From: Syntrophaceae bacterium UBA2192
GTDB lineage: Bacteria; Desulfobacterota; Syntrophia; Syntrophales; UBA2192
Length of the DNA stretch: 43,676 nt
Reading direction: 5' to 3'
Assembly: GCA_002327315.1 (NCBI GenBank)
Contig: DCVI01000029.1
Coordinates: forward strand, 1-43,676
Shown: positions 16,616-24,633 of the stretch, piece by piece
Numbering within the stretch: position 1 is the stretch's first letter
Layout of the letters: every line of letters starts with the position of its first letter
Position numbers and translations under genes: made by a program
The notes under the pieces: generated by a model
Databases searched by the model: none
The model's input: only the letters and a program-made list of their open reading frames with translations
What the model was told of the DNA's origin: nothing

Positions 16616-17575
16616 TTACCACCCTGTCGCCCCGTGAATAAGATAGCCCGCAATCAACGCCACCCCCGTGATCAGGTACACCTTGATGATGGCGATGTTC
16701 GCAGGGATCATTCTCAGCCGGTCCAGGTAGTTTTCCCTCAGGATCTTAACCGATTGCAGCGCCGTCGGCAGCGCAAAAAGCCCCAGGAGCACCGGCAGCG
16801 GCGCTATCCCGAAGAGTACCGATCCCGCCAGGGTACCGAACGCGCAGAAAAGCCCTGCCTGGTAGAGGATGACTCCGGTCTTTCGGCCAAAGCGGGCCAC
16901 CAGGTTCATCTTGCCACTCAGGCGGTCCTCCTCGTAGTCGGGGATTTCGTTGATGACGATCATGGACCACATGAGCAAGCCGGGGACGAGGGAAAGGATC
17001 ACGGGCTCCATGTCCAGGGTCTGCCGTTGGACATAATAGGAGCCCATGACGAGAACGGGCCCGAAGTTGACCAGCAGGCCCAGTTCGCCGAAGCCCCGGT
17101 AGGCGAATTTGACCGGGGGCACGGTATAAAAAATGGACGACAGGATTCCGACGGCGCCGATGACGAACACGGGCCACCCCTTCAGGGTTGCAAGATAGAG
17201 CCAGATTGCGACCGTGAGGCTGTAACAGACGGCCACGCCCCACTTCAGTTCCCTCACCGTGAGCAGCCCCTCGGTGAGCACACCGCTGCCGCCCGTGTAA
17301 GGGTTCTTTTCATCCCCCCAGGCGCGGTCGACGGCGTGAAGATAGTCCAGGACGTCGTCGAGCATGTTGAGGCCGAAGTGGTGCACGGTCACCCCGATGA
17401 GAACGAGAAGAAAAGCGAAGGGATCGAACACCTGGTAGCGCGCCCAGGCAATTGCTGCGGCGAGCATGGCCGGGATAAAGCTGGGCGGCACGAACTGGAT
17501 GCGGACGGCCTGGATCCAGGCGGCGGCAACGCTCCTTCCCCGTGCTTTTGCGAATGTTTCAACCCTGAGGCGCAT
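16616..17575 (-). CDS. UbiA-family prenyltransferase (MenA-like)
   Basis: This is an integral membrane enzyme that attaches a polyprenyl chain to an aromatic acceptor. The 319 residues have about eight hydrophobic spans. The first metal-binding motif DDVLD lies at residues 73-77 in GLNMLDDVLDYLHAVD, and NPYTGGSGVLTEG follows, as in 1,4-dihydroxy-2-naphthoate polyprenyltransferases. The second aspartate-rich motif lies in NEIPDYEEDRLSGKMNLVAR. The NPYTGGSGVL element and the anaerobic setting favour menaquinone synthesis, with the nearby polyprenyl diphosphate synthase as supplier, but other UbiA acceptors cannot be excluded and no other men genes are present. The ribosome-binding site is weak. 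Confidence 0.87.
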   Translation of the reverse strand: MRLRVETFAKARGRSVAAAWIQAVRIQFVPPSFIPAMLAAAIAWARYQVFDPFAFLLVLIGVTVHHFGLNMLDDVLDYLHAVDRAWGDEKNPYTGGSGVLTEGLLTVRELKWGVAVCYSLTVAIWLYLATLKGWPVFVIGAVGILSSIFYTVPPVKFAYRGFGELGLLVNFGPVLVMGSYYVQRQTLDMEPVILSLVPGLLMWSMIVINEIPDYEEDRLSGKMNLVARFGRKTGVILYQAGLFCAFGTLAGSVLFGIAPLPVLLGLFALPTALQSVKILRENYLDRLRMIPANIAIIKVYLITGVALIAGYLIHGATGW

Positions 17576-17639
17576 CGGTTTCGTTCCAGCGTGCTCGTAT
17601 CGGTTGATGTGCGGCGGGCAGGAAGGGTGAGGGGTAGAA

Positions 17640-17677
17640 CATCGACCTCCGGGACCCTCGGATCCCGGAGGTCGATG
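17640..17677 (-). terminator. 15-bp perfect stem-loop after the superoxide dismutase gene
   Basis: The bases at 17640-17654 pair perfectly with 17663-17677 around an eight-base loop, starting six bases beyond the superoxide dismutase stop. No T run follows, so it may be a T-less terminator or an mRNA-stabilising 3' hairpin rather than a classical intrinsic terminator. Confidence 0.65.
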
Positions 17678-17682
17678 GATTC

Positions 17683-18297
17683 CTACTTCAGGGAGTCTTC
17701 AAAGCGGCGGTTCGCCTCTTCCCAGTTGACGATGTTCCAGAATGCCTCGACGAATTTCGCCCGGAGGTTCTTGTAGTCCAGGTAGTAGGCATGCTCCCAT
17801 ACATCGAGGACGAGGAGAATCCGGAACATGGGGTAGACGTTGACGTTGTGCTTTTCGATCTGCATGATGAGCGGGCGGTTTGTCAACAGGCAGTGGCTCA
17901 GCGCCGCCCAGCCGGACCCCTCCGTGCTCACGGCCGCCTGGGTGAACTCCTTTTTGAATTGCTCGAAACTCCCGAACTCCTTGTCGATCGCCGTCGCGAG
18001 AAGCCCCACCGGCCTCTCACTTGCCTTTCCCTTCGGGGCCAGGTTGCCCCAGAACAGGCTGTGGAGGGCATGCCCGCCGATGTGGAAGGAGAGCTCCTTG
18101 AGCGTCGACTTCATGTCGAGATCGGTCTTCTCCTTGCGGGCCTTGTCGATCCGTTCCAGGACGGCATTGGCCCCCGTGACGTAGGCCGCGTGATGCTTTT
18201 CGTGGTGGAGCCGCAGCTGTTCCTCGGAGATGAACGGAGCCAGGTCCTTGTAATCAAACGACAGCTTCGGAAGAGAGTAAAGATTGGTGGTCCCCAT
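17683..18297 (-). CDS. sodB: Superoxide dismutase, Fe/Mn family
   Basis: This enzyme disproportionates superoxide in the cytoplasm. From the ATG at 18297 it has 204 residues. The four metal ligands are H31 (in LHHEKHHAAYV), H79 (in HALHSLFWGNL), D165 and H169 (in DVWEHAYYLDY). All catalytic positions are intact. Iron and manganese forms cannot be separated safely by eye; iron is likelier in an anaerobe. A TTG two codons upstream could also start it, but the ATG has the better-spaced AAAGGG. A strong stem-loop directly follows the stop, and the gap to cutA is 102 bases, so it may be transcribed alone. It protects oxygen-sensitive enzymes during transient exposure. Confidence 0.96.
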   Translation of the reverse strand: MGTTNLYSLPKLSFDYKDLAPFISEEQLRLHHEKHHAAYVTGANAVLERIDKARKEKTDLDMKSTLKELSFHIGGHALHSLFWGNLAPKGKASERPVGLLATAIDKEFGSFEQFKKEFTQAAVSTEGSGWAALSHCLLTNRPLIMQIEKHNVNVYPMFRILLVLDVWEHAYYLDYKNLRAKFVEAFWNIVNWEEANRRFEDSLK

Positions 18298-18399
18298 AAT
18301 CAACCCTTTCTATGTCAGGCGATGATGCCCTCGGTGATGTGACGGATTCAAACCTGTTTTTTGTAAAGGGTAACGGGGTCAAATTGCAAGCAAAATTCT

Positions 18400-18720
18400 C
18401 TACCCCGCCGTCTCGCGGCGCAGCCACTGGAGATACAGCTCGCTTCCCAGCTCGATGGGACAGGCAACGATCTCGGGAACCTCGTAGGAGTGGTTTGCGC
18501 GGATGGCCGCCTCGACGGCCGGAAATTTCCCGCGGATCGTCTTGATGAGGCAGAGCCACTCGGTTGACTGCTCGATCTTCCCGTTCCACCAGTAGCGGCT
18601 CTCGATGGGGCCCAAAATCTGGACGCAGGCCGCAAGCCGCCCCTCCAGGAGAGCCGTTGCGACCTTCGCGGCTTCATCCTTCGTCGAAGCCGTTGTCGTC
18701 ACCTGGATGAAGTCACTCAT
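18400..18720 (-). CDS. cutA: CutA-family divalent cation tolerance protein
   Basis: CutA1 is a small trimeric protein with a ferredoxin-like fold, linked to copper and divalent-cation tolerance, whose biochemical role is unsettled. The 106 residues are typical. Conserved family features are the N-terminal IQVTTTASTKDEAAKVATALLEGRLAACVQI, then RYWWNGKIEQSTEWLCLIKT, and the C-terminal HSYEVPEIVACPI. It lies 20 bases downstream of lgt and is probably cotranscribed with it. Confidence 0.95.
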   Translation of the reverse strand: MSDFIQVTTTASTKDEAAKVATALLEGRLAACVQILGPIESRYWWNGKIEQSTEWLCLIKTIRGKFPAVEAAIRANHSYEVPEIVACPIELGSELYLQWLRRETAG

Positions 18721-18740
18721 GGATTGCTCCTGAAGCGGGA

Positions 18741-19589
18741 CTACGGTTTCGCCGCGGCGGCCCTGGATCGCAGGAAGAAATAGAGCGCGGCCCCCGCGAG
18801 GATCATGGCCAGGCAGAGGATCTGCCCGATGGTGATCAGCCCGAAGTAAAGGCCGATATGCGCATCGGGCTCCCGGACGTACTCGATGAAGAAGCGGACG
18901 GCCCCGTACCCCATCAGGTAGTAAGCGAGAAAAGCGCCCTCGAAAGGCCTCTTCTTCCTCAGGGCCCAGAGGATCACAAAGAGGAAGAGCCCCTCGAAGA
19001 TGGCCTCATAGAGCTGGGAGGGGTGGCGAAGGGTTCGCGTCATATCGAGAGGGAAGTACATGCCCCAGGCAACGTCGGTCGCCCGGCCCCAGAGCTCGCC
19101 GTTGATGAAGTTCCCGATCCGCCCGAAGGTGTACCCCAGGGGGACACAGGGGACGAAGAGGTCGATGAGGTCCCAGAGGCGGATCCGGCGGGTCATGCAG
19201 AACATGGCGCCGGCGATGACAACCCCGATGAGACCTCCGTGAAAAGACATTCCGCTGATGCCGACAAACCTCACCCCGTTTGCAAAGGAGAACGGCAGGA
19301 AGATTTCCAGGGGATGCCTGACGAAATATTCGAAGTTGTAGAAGAGGACGTACCCGAGCCGTCCACCCAGGATGAGCCCCAGGATGCCCCAGACCATCAG
19401 GTCCTGGATCGTCTCCTTCGTATAGGGGAACTTCTCCGTACGCAGCCGGTACGCGACGAGGAGGTACGTCAGTGCAAAGGCCACGATATACATGAGGCTG
19501 TAGTAACGAACCTGGAAGGAGCCGATCGAAAAAATGCTCGGGTCGATCTTCGAGGGCAGGTGCTGCCAGAACGAGACAAAGTTATCCAA
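18741..19589 (-). CDS. lgt: Phosphatidylglycerol-prolipoprotein diacylglyceryl transferase
   Basis: Lgt moves a diacylglyceryl group from phosphatidylglycerol to the lipobox cysteine of prolipoproteins at the inner membrane. The product has about 282 residues and seven predicted membrane spans. The family signature GRIGNFINGELWGR is complete and is preceded by SFHGGLIG with the essential histidine. The preferred start is the TTG at 19589, six bases after AGGAG; another TTG at 19634 would add 15 hydrophilic residues and lacks a ribosome-binding site. cutA follows after 20 bases. The upstream spacer to trxB is a repeat element. Confidence 0.95.
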   Translation of the reverse strand: MDNFVSFWQHLPSKIDPSIFSIGSFQVRYYSLMYIVAFALTYLLVAYRLRTEKFPYTKETIQDLMVWGILGLILGGRLGYVLFYNFEYFVRHPLEIFLPFSFANGVRFVGISGMSFHGGLIGVVIAGAMFCMTRRIRLWDLIDLFVPCVPLGYTFGRIGNFINGELWGRATDVAWGMYFPLDMTRTLRHPSQLYEAIFEGLFLFVILWALRKKRPFEGAFLAYYLMGYGAVRFFIEYVREPDAHIGLYFGLITIGQILCLAMILAGAALYFFLRSRAAAAKP

Positions 19590-19649
19590 CTCACTCTCCT
19601 CTCGTAGTATCCTCTTAATTTCGGCCTCGCCCAAAGATCACGAAGATCG

Positions 19650-19733
19650 GGAGTGAGGAACCTCGGAAGATCGGAATCGAAAGATCCGCTTCTTTTTCCG
19701 CTCTTCCGCTCTTCCGCTCTTCCTAACTTCAGG
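19650..19733. repeat. Spacer repeat D between trxB and lgt
   Basis: Purine-rich blocks containing GGAAGATCGGA (about 19650-19682) are followed by a pyrimidine arm made of repeats of CCGCTCTT (about 19697-19725). The build of two complementary arms with a short centre is the same as copies A to C, but the 35-base identical block is absent. Confidence 0.7.
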
Positions 19734-19745
19734 CGCAGCCGCGGG

Positions 19746-20720
19746 CTACCGCCCGCCGTATTTTTCACCCTTGAGCTCCTCGACATAGAGCTCGGCCGAG
19801 AAGGCCGCCGTGGCGCCGTCGCCGCAGGCCGTCACGACCTGCCGCAGGAGTTTTTCGATACAGTCGCCGCAGGCGAAGATCCCGGGCTCCGAGGTCTTCA
19901 TGTCCCGGTCCGCCACGATGTAGCCTTCCTTGTCGAGCTCCACGACCCCTTTCATGAATTCCGTGTTCGGGACAAGGCCGATGAAAACGAATACGCCGTC
20001 AGCGGGAATGTCGCGGATTTCCTTCGGGTCTTTTGCGTTGGCGATCTTCACGTGGGTGACCGCCTCGGCGCCCCCGATCCGGGTTACGACGGAATCCCAG
20101 GCAAAGGCGATCTTCGGGTGTGCGGCGGCCCGCTCGCGCAGGATGGGCGTGGCGCGAAGCCGGTCGCGGCGATGGACGATCGTCACCTTGCTCGCGAAGT
20201 TCGTCAAAAAAAGCGCCTCCTGGACGGCCGTGTCGCCGCCGCCGATGACAATGACCTCCCGGTCGCGATAGAAGGGCCCGTCGCAGGTGGCGCAGTACGA
20301 AACGCCGCGGCCCGTGAACTCGGCCTCACCGGGCACGCCGATCTTGCGCCAGTTGGCCCCGGTGGCCACGATGACGGAAAGCGCCTCGAAATTTCCCGCA
20401 TCGGTCTTCACGCGCCATCCGGCCATCCCGGCGATCTCGGTCTTCTCCAGGCCCGTAACGGAGGCGTAGGTCGTCGCGAGCCCGAACTTCTTTGCCTGCT
20501 CCTTGAACTTCTCCACCAGCTCGTAGCCGCCGATGTCGGGAACGCCGGGATAGTTTTCCACGAGGTGCGTCACGGTGATCTGGCTCATGACCATGCCGGA
20601 TTCGACAAGGAGGGTCTTGAAGCTCGCCCTTGCCGTATAGAGGCCGGCCGTGAGGCCCCCCGGGCCCCCGCCGATGATGATGACGTCGTATTTGCCTTCG
20701 GGGTTTTTATCGTCTGCCAT
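19746..20720 (-). CDS. trxB: Thioredoxin-disulfide reductase
   Basis: This FAD enzyme passes electrons from NADPH to thioredoxin. It has 324 residues. The FAD-binding GGGPGG lies at residues 17-22 and the redox-active CATC at 143-146. A second Rossmann motif, VIGGGDTAVQEA, follows, and HRRDRLRA supplies the arginines that bind the NADPH 2'-phosphate. The C-terminal FAD motif GIFACGDC is intact. NADPH preference is therefore likely. No thioredoxin gene is adjacent. It lies 17 bases downstream of the small membrane protein gene, apparently in the DUF364-mobB-membrane protein-trxB transcription unit. Confidence 0.96.
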   Translation of the reverse strand: MADDKNPEGKYDVIIIGGGPGGLTAGLYTARASFKTLLVESGMVMSQITVTHLVENYPGVPDIGGYELVEKFKEQAKKFGLATTYASVTGLEKTEIAGMAGWRVKTDAGNFEALSVIVATGANWRKIGVPGEAEFTGRGVSYCATCDGPFYRDREVIVIGGGDTAVQEALFLTNFASKVTIVHRRDRLRATPILRERAAAHPKIAFAWDSVVTRIGGAEAVTHVKIANAKDPKEIRDIPADGVFVFIGLVPNTEFMKGVVELDKEGYIVADRDMKTSEPGIFACGDCIEKLLRQVVTACGDGATAAFSAELYVEELKGEKYGGR

Positions 20721-20737
20721 GGTTCTCCCAATTCGAT

Positions 20738-21082
20738 TTATTGGAACAGCTTCTTCAGAAGCTTTTTCTGCTGCTTGGCCAGCGCCTTCTTCTGTTTCTT
20801 ATCGTCCTTGAGCCTGGCGGTCGGCTCCGTCGCTGGTTGCGCCGGAAGAGGATCTTCCTTCAGCGCAGGGCCTGCAGGCCCCGACGCCTCCGGCACCGTC
20901 CCGGGCGGGCACTGAGCCTCGGCCTGATTGCGCTCCCTCGTGCGCCGCATCACGTATGTCGCGAAGGCCTTCCCGAACTGGCCGACAAATCCCGCCGCCG
21001 CGACGACGAGAATCCACTTCAGGACGAGCCAGACCACACCGGCCTCGGTCGAAAAAAGGTTGTGGACAATATATTCCATCAT
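20738..21082 (-). CDS. Small membrane protein with Lys-rich C-terminus, unknown function
   Basis: The function of this 114-residue product is not recognised. A single hydrophobic span lies at about residues 15-34 (VVWLVLKWILVVAAAGFVG), followed by a basic stretch VMRRTRERNQ, a Pro/Ala-rich linker and a strongly lysine-rich C-terminus (KKQKKALAKQQKKLLKKL). An N-in or N-out topology is not obvious. The gene is probably real: its ATG overlaps the mobB stop in an ATGA arrangement, and trxB follows closely. The basic tail might bind nucleic acid or acidic lipid, but that is a guess. Confidence 0.7.
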   Translation of the reverse strand: MMEYIVHNLFSTEAGVVWLVLKWILVVAAAGFVGQFGKAFATYVMRRTRERNQAEAQCPPGTVPEASGPAGPALKEDPLPAQPATEPTARLKDDKKQKKALAKQQKKLLKKLFQ

Positions 21083-21579
21083 GCCCGGATAACCTTCTTC
21101 TCGATGAGGTCCGCCAGCCCGGCTATGTCGTCGAGGTCATAGCAGGGCGCGTCGATTCCTTGCGGGCGGTCGCCCGCAATGGCCAGGAGAGATGCATCGC
21201 CCCGGGAGATGAAATCGCGCCCCAGGGACTTGCGGTACACCTCGATCTTCGGGTGGGGGTTCTTCTTGAAGCCCTCCGTGAGGATGACATCCACGCCGCG
21301 TATAAACCGGTCTGCCAGCTCCCCGAGACTCAGGTCGCCTTCGAGGTCCGCCATGACGGCCACCTTCCCCGGCGAGGCAAGCACGGTCACGCTCGCTCCC
21401 GCCCTGCGGTGGCGCCAGCTGTCCTTTCCCTCATGGTCGACCTCGAACCCGTGGCGGTTGTGCTTGATCGTTGCGACCCGCCATCCGCGGCGTTTCAGCT
21501 CGGGGATCATCTTTTCGACGAGGGTGGTCTTCCCGCTCCCCGAGTAACCCACGATGGAGACGATCGGGATTTTTTTCAT
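21079..21579 (-). CDS. mobB: Molybdopterin-guanine dinucleotide biosynthesis protein MobB
   Basis: MobB is a P-loop GTPase-like protein that assists MobA in attaching GMP to molybdopterin. The 166-residue product begins MKKIPIVSIVGYSGSGKTTL, with the Walker A motif GYSGSGKT at residues 11-18. It continues with IKHNRHGFEVDHEGKDSWRHRRAGA and DVILTEGFKKNPHPKIEVYR, all typical. Its ATG overlaps the upstream DUF364 stop (ATGA), and its own stop overlaps the next start in the same way. A longer open frame upstream lies inside the DUF364 gene and is spurious. No mobA or other moa/moe gene is in the window. It supports molybdenum or tungsten enzymes such as formate dehydrogenase. Confidence 0.95.
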   Translation of the reverse strand: MKKIPIVSIVGYSGSGKTTLVEKMIPELKRRGWRVATIKHNRHGFEVDHEGKDSWRHRRAGASVTVLASPGKVAVMADLEGDLSLGELADRFIRGVDVILTEGFKKNPHPKIEVYRKSLGRDFISRGDASLLAIAGDRPQGIDAPCYDLDDIAGLADLIEKKVIRA

Positions 21580-22322
21580 GACCGATGCACCATGATATTC
21601 ACGAATCGAAGGTAAGGCCTCATGTCCGGCGTCCCGCCGCCCCGGGAGATCACCTGCAGAACGGCCGCCCCGTCGACAATCGCCGACCCTCCGAGATGCG
21701 TCACCGGGCTCCCCCGGAAAATCTCTTCGCAAAGCGGCGTGGACGGCCCGATGAGCGCCACGTGACGGGGCCTGCCCAATTCGCCGAGGATCCCCTCGAG
21801 TGTCCCGTTCAAAAGCGTCGTTGCCGTGACAATGGCCACATCGCAGGCCCCGAGGAACTCCCTTCTCTCTTTCTCCGGCGTATCGCGCTCGATGACGGAG
21901 AGCCGTACACCCGTCGACTCGATCCTCGGCACGATGGGTCGGAAAAGACCCACCATGGCGACCCGCTCGCCGGCACGGAGCCTCATGAGAGAGATCGTGT
22001 CCTCTTCCTCTGTCGGCGCCGGGGGATGGATCAGGGCGTTGGCCGTCGCGAGCCCCATCGCTCGCTCCACGGCCCCTGTGCCGTAAACAAGCCGATCGAG
22101 GAGCGTGTCCGCCGGCCTGCCGGAAATGCGTTCCGAGGCACGCGAGGTCTCGATTTCCGCGCCGACGGCCTCTTTCAGTCGCGCGGCCAGGCCGATCCGG
22201 CCTCCGGTCAGCACGACGGCTACATAGCTTCCGCCGATCCGGACATCCTCGACGGCGCACCGACGGCCCTGCTCCACGAGATGCCGATGAAGGCGACCTG
22301 CGATTGCGCCCGTCTCAAGCAT
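21576..22322 (-). CDS. DUF364 family protein (putative heavy-metal chelation domain)
   Basis: The 248-residue product matches the DUF4213/DUF364 type. The N-terminal part has an enolase-like portion (VEDVRIGGSYVAVVLTGGRIGLAARLK), and the Rossmann-like C-terminal half has VAMVGLFRPIVPRIE, VIERDTPE, DVAIVTATTLLNGTLEGIL and VALIGPSTPLCEEIF. The domain has been proposed to chelate heavy metals and often occurs near molybdenum or other metal-cofactor genes; no reaction is established. Here it is the first gene of a coupled unit with mobB, which strengthens a metal-handling role. Its 5' end is divergent from the cytochrome genes, with 135 bases between start codons. Confidence 0.8.
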   Translation of the reverse strand: MLETGAIAGRLHRHLVEQGRRCAVEDVRIGGSYVAVVLTGGRIGLAARLKEAVGAEIETSRASERISGRPADTLLDRLVYGTGAVERAMGLATANALIHPPAPTEEEDTISLMRLRAGERVAMVGLFRPIVPRIESTGVRLSVIERDTPEKERREFLGACDVAIVTATTLLNGTLEGILGELGRPRHVALIGPSTPLCEEIFRGSPVTHLGGSAIVDGAAVLQVISRGGGTPDMRPYLRFVNIMVHRS

Positions 22323-22370
22323 CCGTTATTACTACCCGACTTCACTCCAAGGGTCAAGGAAGAAGGGTTA

Positions 22371-22399
22371 TTGACGCCGGGCCGGCGGATCATTACAAT
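22371..22399 (+). promoter_or_regulatory. Sigma-70-like promoter for the cytochrome c pair
   Basis: TTGACG (22371-22376) and TACAAT (22394-22399) are separated by exactly 17 bases; both boxes match five of six consensus bases. Transcription would start near 22406, giving a leader of about 52 bases before the first cytochrome. It is one of the best promoters in the window. Confidence 0.75.
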
Positions 22400-22457
22400 G
22401 AGTACCGGTGCGCAAGAGCAACCGGAACCAATCCATCGAATCGACAGGAGGGGTATC

Positions 22458-22787
22458 ATGCAGGCAATAAAGACCGTCAGAGCAACAACCTTCGCGACGC
22501 TTCTCGCCGTTGCTTTCCTTTCCGTTGTTTTCGTCTCCCCCGTCATCGCCCAGGACGGCAAGCAGATCTACGGCAACCGCTGTGCCCTGTGTCACGGAGC
22601 CGACGGCGACGGCAAGGGAGTGATCATGCAGACGGCCCCCTTCGGCGCCGATCTCTGGAAGGCAAACGACGATGCGGCCATCGCAAAGACCATCGTCGAG
22701 GGCAAGGGGAAGATGCCGGCCATCCCGCTCTCCCCCGAGGAGACGAAGGCCGTCGTGGAGTACATGAAAGCGACCATGAAAAAGTAA
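22458..22787 (+). CDS. Small periplasmic class I cytochrome c
   Basis: This is a monohaem electron carrier. The 109-residue precursor has a Sec signal peptide (basic start, hydrophobic core at 10-28, cleavage likely after VIA at 29-31). The haem motif CALCH is at residues 42-46, and M86 in GKMPAI is the probable axial ligand. The mature protein of about 78 residues is like the cytochrome c6/c553 type. The start at 22458 follows AGGAGGGG. A much longer upstream open reading exists but runs antisense to the DUF364 gene. A second, similar cytochrome follows after 19 bases. The electron partners are unknown. Confidence 0.92.
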   Translation: MQAIKTVRATTFATLLAVAFLSVVFVSPVIAQDGKQIYGNRCALCHGADGDGKGVIMQTAPFGADLWKANDDAAIAKTIVEGKGKMPAIPLSPEETKAVVEYMKATMKK

Positions 22788-22806
22788 GAACCCGGGAGAT
22801 CGGGCA

Positions 22807-23178
22807 ATGAATATCATCAACGGGCTCCGGAAAACCGCGTGGATGGCGGTGGCAGCGGCTCTTCTTTCGTCACTGATCCTTACAGCCCAGGGCGTCGGCC
22901 AGCAGGGAACGCCCGCGGGGGAGCAGCTCTACCGGGGATACTGCGCCGTCTGTCACGGGGAAAGGGGGGACGGCAGGGGGATTGCAGCGCCATCCTTCGG
23001 AGGAAAGATCGCCGATTTCACCAACCCCGAATACTGGAAGAAGGCCGACGACAAAAAAATCGCCGCCGTGATCCTGAAGGGCCAGGGCCGCATGCCCGCG
23101 CAATCCGTCAGTCCCGAGGAAGCCCGTGCCATCGTCGAGTACATGAAATCGGCCTTCAAAGGCGCATACGGTTCTTGA
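22807..23178 (+). CDS. Small periplasmic class I cytochrome c, paralogue
   Basis: This is a second monohaem c-type cytochrome of 123 residues. The signal peptide covers about residues 1-32, the haem motif CAVCH is at 46-50, and M96 in GRMPAQ is the likely sixth ligand. It shares the frame GDGxG and the C-terminal pattern SPEEA-AIVEYMKSA with its upstream neighbour (SPEETKAVVEYMKAT), so the pair looks like a tandem duplication. It carries a longer N-terminal linker (QQGTPAGEQ). It is cotranscribed with the first cytochrome. Its redox partner cannot be inferred. Confidence 0.92.
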   Translation: MNIINGLRKTAWMAVAAALLSSLILTAQGVGQQGTPAGEQLYRGYCAVCHGERGDGRGIAAPSFGGKIADFTNPEYWKKADDKKIAAVILKGQGRMPAQSVSPEEARAIVEYMKSAFKGAYGS

Positions 23179-23380
23179 CGGGCCGTTACCATCATCTTGT
23201 TTCTTGAAGGCCGACGGCAGACCCTGGGCGGTGAGGGCCGCGAAACGGATGTTGTTTTCGACTCCCATCGCCCGCTCCATTTTCCTTTCGTTTTCAACAC
23301 CCCGACCGCCAAAAAAGCCTCCATCCAGACCCGGACTTTCCTCACGCCATCTTTTCCGCAGATAGCCGTCTCTTTAACCG

Positions 23381-23409
23381 TTGTCGCGTCAGGCATGTTC
23401 TGCTAGTAT
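23381..23409 (+). promoter_or_regulatory. Possible promoter of the lar operon
   Basis: TTGTCG (23381-23386) and TAGTAT (23404-23409) are 17 bases apart, each matching four of six consensus positions. The larC GTG start lies 28 bases downstream of the -10 box. The gap is otherwise without clear operators; no GTGTTAC-type half-sites were seen here. Confidence 0.45.
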
Positions 23410-23436
23410 TTCGTATTCATCACGGGGGAATGAATC

Positions 23437-24633
23437 GTGAAAATACTGTACTACGATTGTTTTGCCGGCATCAGCGGCGACATGAATCTAGGCGCCATGA
23501 TCGATCTCGGTGTCGATCCGGAGTTTCTCAGGAATGAATTACGGAAGCTCGAGATCGGCTCCTACGAGATCCGGGTAAAAAGAGACCAGCGGCGGGGCAT
23601 CTTCGGCACAAAGGTCAACGTGATCCTCCCCTCCGGAGAGGACGCGCCTGCAGCGCACGGACATGGACACCGGTCGCTCAAGGATATTGCCGGGCTCATC
23701 GAGAAAAGCAGTTTTTCCGATGGGGTCAAGAACACAAGCCTTAGAATCTTCATGAAAATTGCCGCGGCCGAGGCGAAGATCCACGGTCACTCCATCGACG
23801 AGGTCCATTTTCATGAAGTGGGGGCGATCGACTCCATCGTGGACGTCGTCGGTGCCGCGATCTGCTTCGAGCATCTGAACGTGGAGAAAGTCCTATCCTC
23901 CCCGGTCCAGGTCGGGGGGGGATTTGTCAAATGCGCCCATGGAATGCTGCCCGTCCCGGCTCCGGCTACGGCTGAAATTCTCACGGGGATCCCAATCCGG
24001 TCAGGGGTTGTGCCCTTTGAAACCACAACGCCCACCGGGGCGGCGATCCTGGCTGCAACGGCCAGGCGCTTCACGGAGCACGTCAATTTCACCCCTCTGA
24101 AGATCGGTTATGGCGTGGGTCAGAGAGACACGGACATCCCGAACGTCCTGAGAGTATTCCTTGGCGAAATGGATGACGAGAAGCACGATCAGGATGTTGA
24201 GGTGAAAGAAGCCTGCCTGATGGAATGCAATATCGACGACATGAACCCGGAGCTCTACGAAGGCATTGTGGAGCGGCTCTTTGAAATAGGGGCACTCGAT
24301 GTGTATCTTACGCCCATCGTGATGAAAAAGTCGCGGCCTGCGGTGAAGATCAGCATCCTCTGCGATGCCGATCGTCGGAAGGGCATCGAGGAGGTGCTCT
24401 GGCTCCATACGAGCACCTTTGGCCTGAGAGTGAACAAGATTGAAAAACTCACCCTGAGAAGAGAGCTCTCAACGGTGAAGACGAAATACGGCATCCTCTC
24501 CGTCAAAAATGCCTATCTCCGGGGCGAGCGAATCAAATGGAAGCTCGAATATGAAGACGCGAAACGTCTTGCCAAAGAAAAAGGGGTCAGCATAAAAGCG
24601 ATCTACGACAGCCTGCTGTCCGAGGATGTCTGA
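23437..24633 (+). CDS. larC: Nickel-pincer cofactor biosynthesis protein LarC
   Basis: LarC inserts nickel into pyridinium-3,5-bisthiocarboxylic acid mononucleotide in a CTP-dependent reaction, completing the nickel-pincer nucleotide used by lactate racemase-type enzymes. The 398-residue product starts ILYYDCFAGISGDMNLGA, the family hallmark, and contains a histidine-rich AAHGHGHRS loop and EVHFHEVGAIDSIVDVVGA. In lactobacilli larC is split and joined by frameshifting; here a single continuous frame is seen. The GTG start follows GGGGGAA at a suitable distance. It overlaps larE by eight bases and opens a larC-larE-larB operon. Confidence 0.95.
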   Translation: MKILYYDCFAGISGDMNLGAMIDLGVDPEFLRNELRKLEIGSYEIRVKRDQRRGIFGTKVNVILPSGEDAPAAHGHGHRSLKDIAGLIEKSSFSDGVKNTSLRIFMKIAAAEAKIHGHSIDEVHFHEVGAIDSIVDVVGAAICFEHLNVEKVLSSPVQVGGGFVKCAHGMLPVPAPATAEILTGIPIRSGVVPFETTTPTGAAILAATARRFTEHVNFTPLKIGYGVGQRDTDIPNVLRVFLGEMDDEKHDQDVEVKEACLMECNIDDMNPELYEGIVERLFEIGALDVYLTPIVMKKSRPAVKISILCDADRRKGIEEVLWLHTSTFGLRVNKIEKLTLRRELSTVKTKYGILSVKNAYLRGERIKWKLEYEDAKRLAKEKGVSIKAIYDSLLSEDV

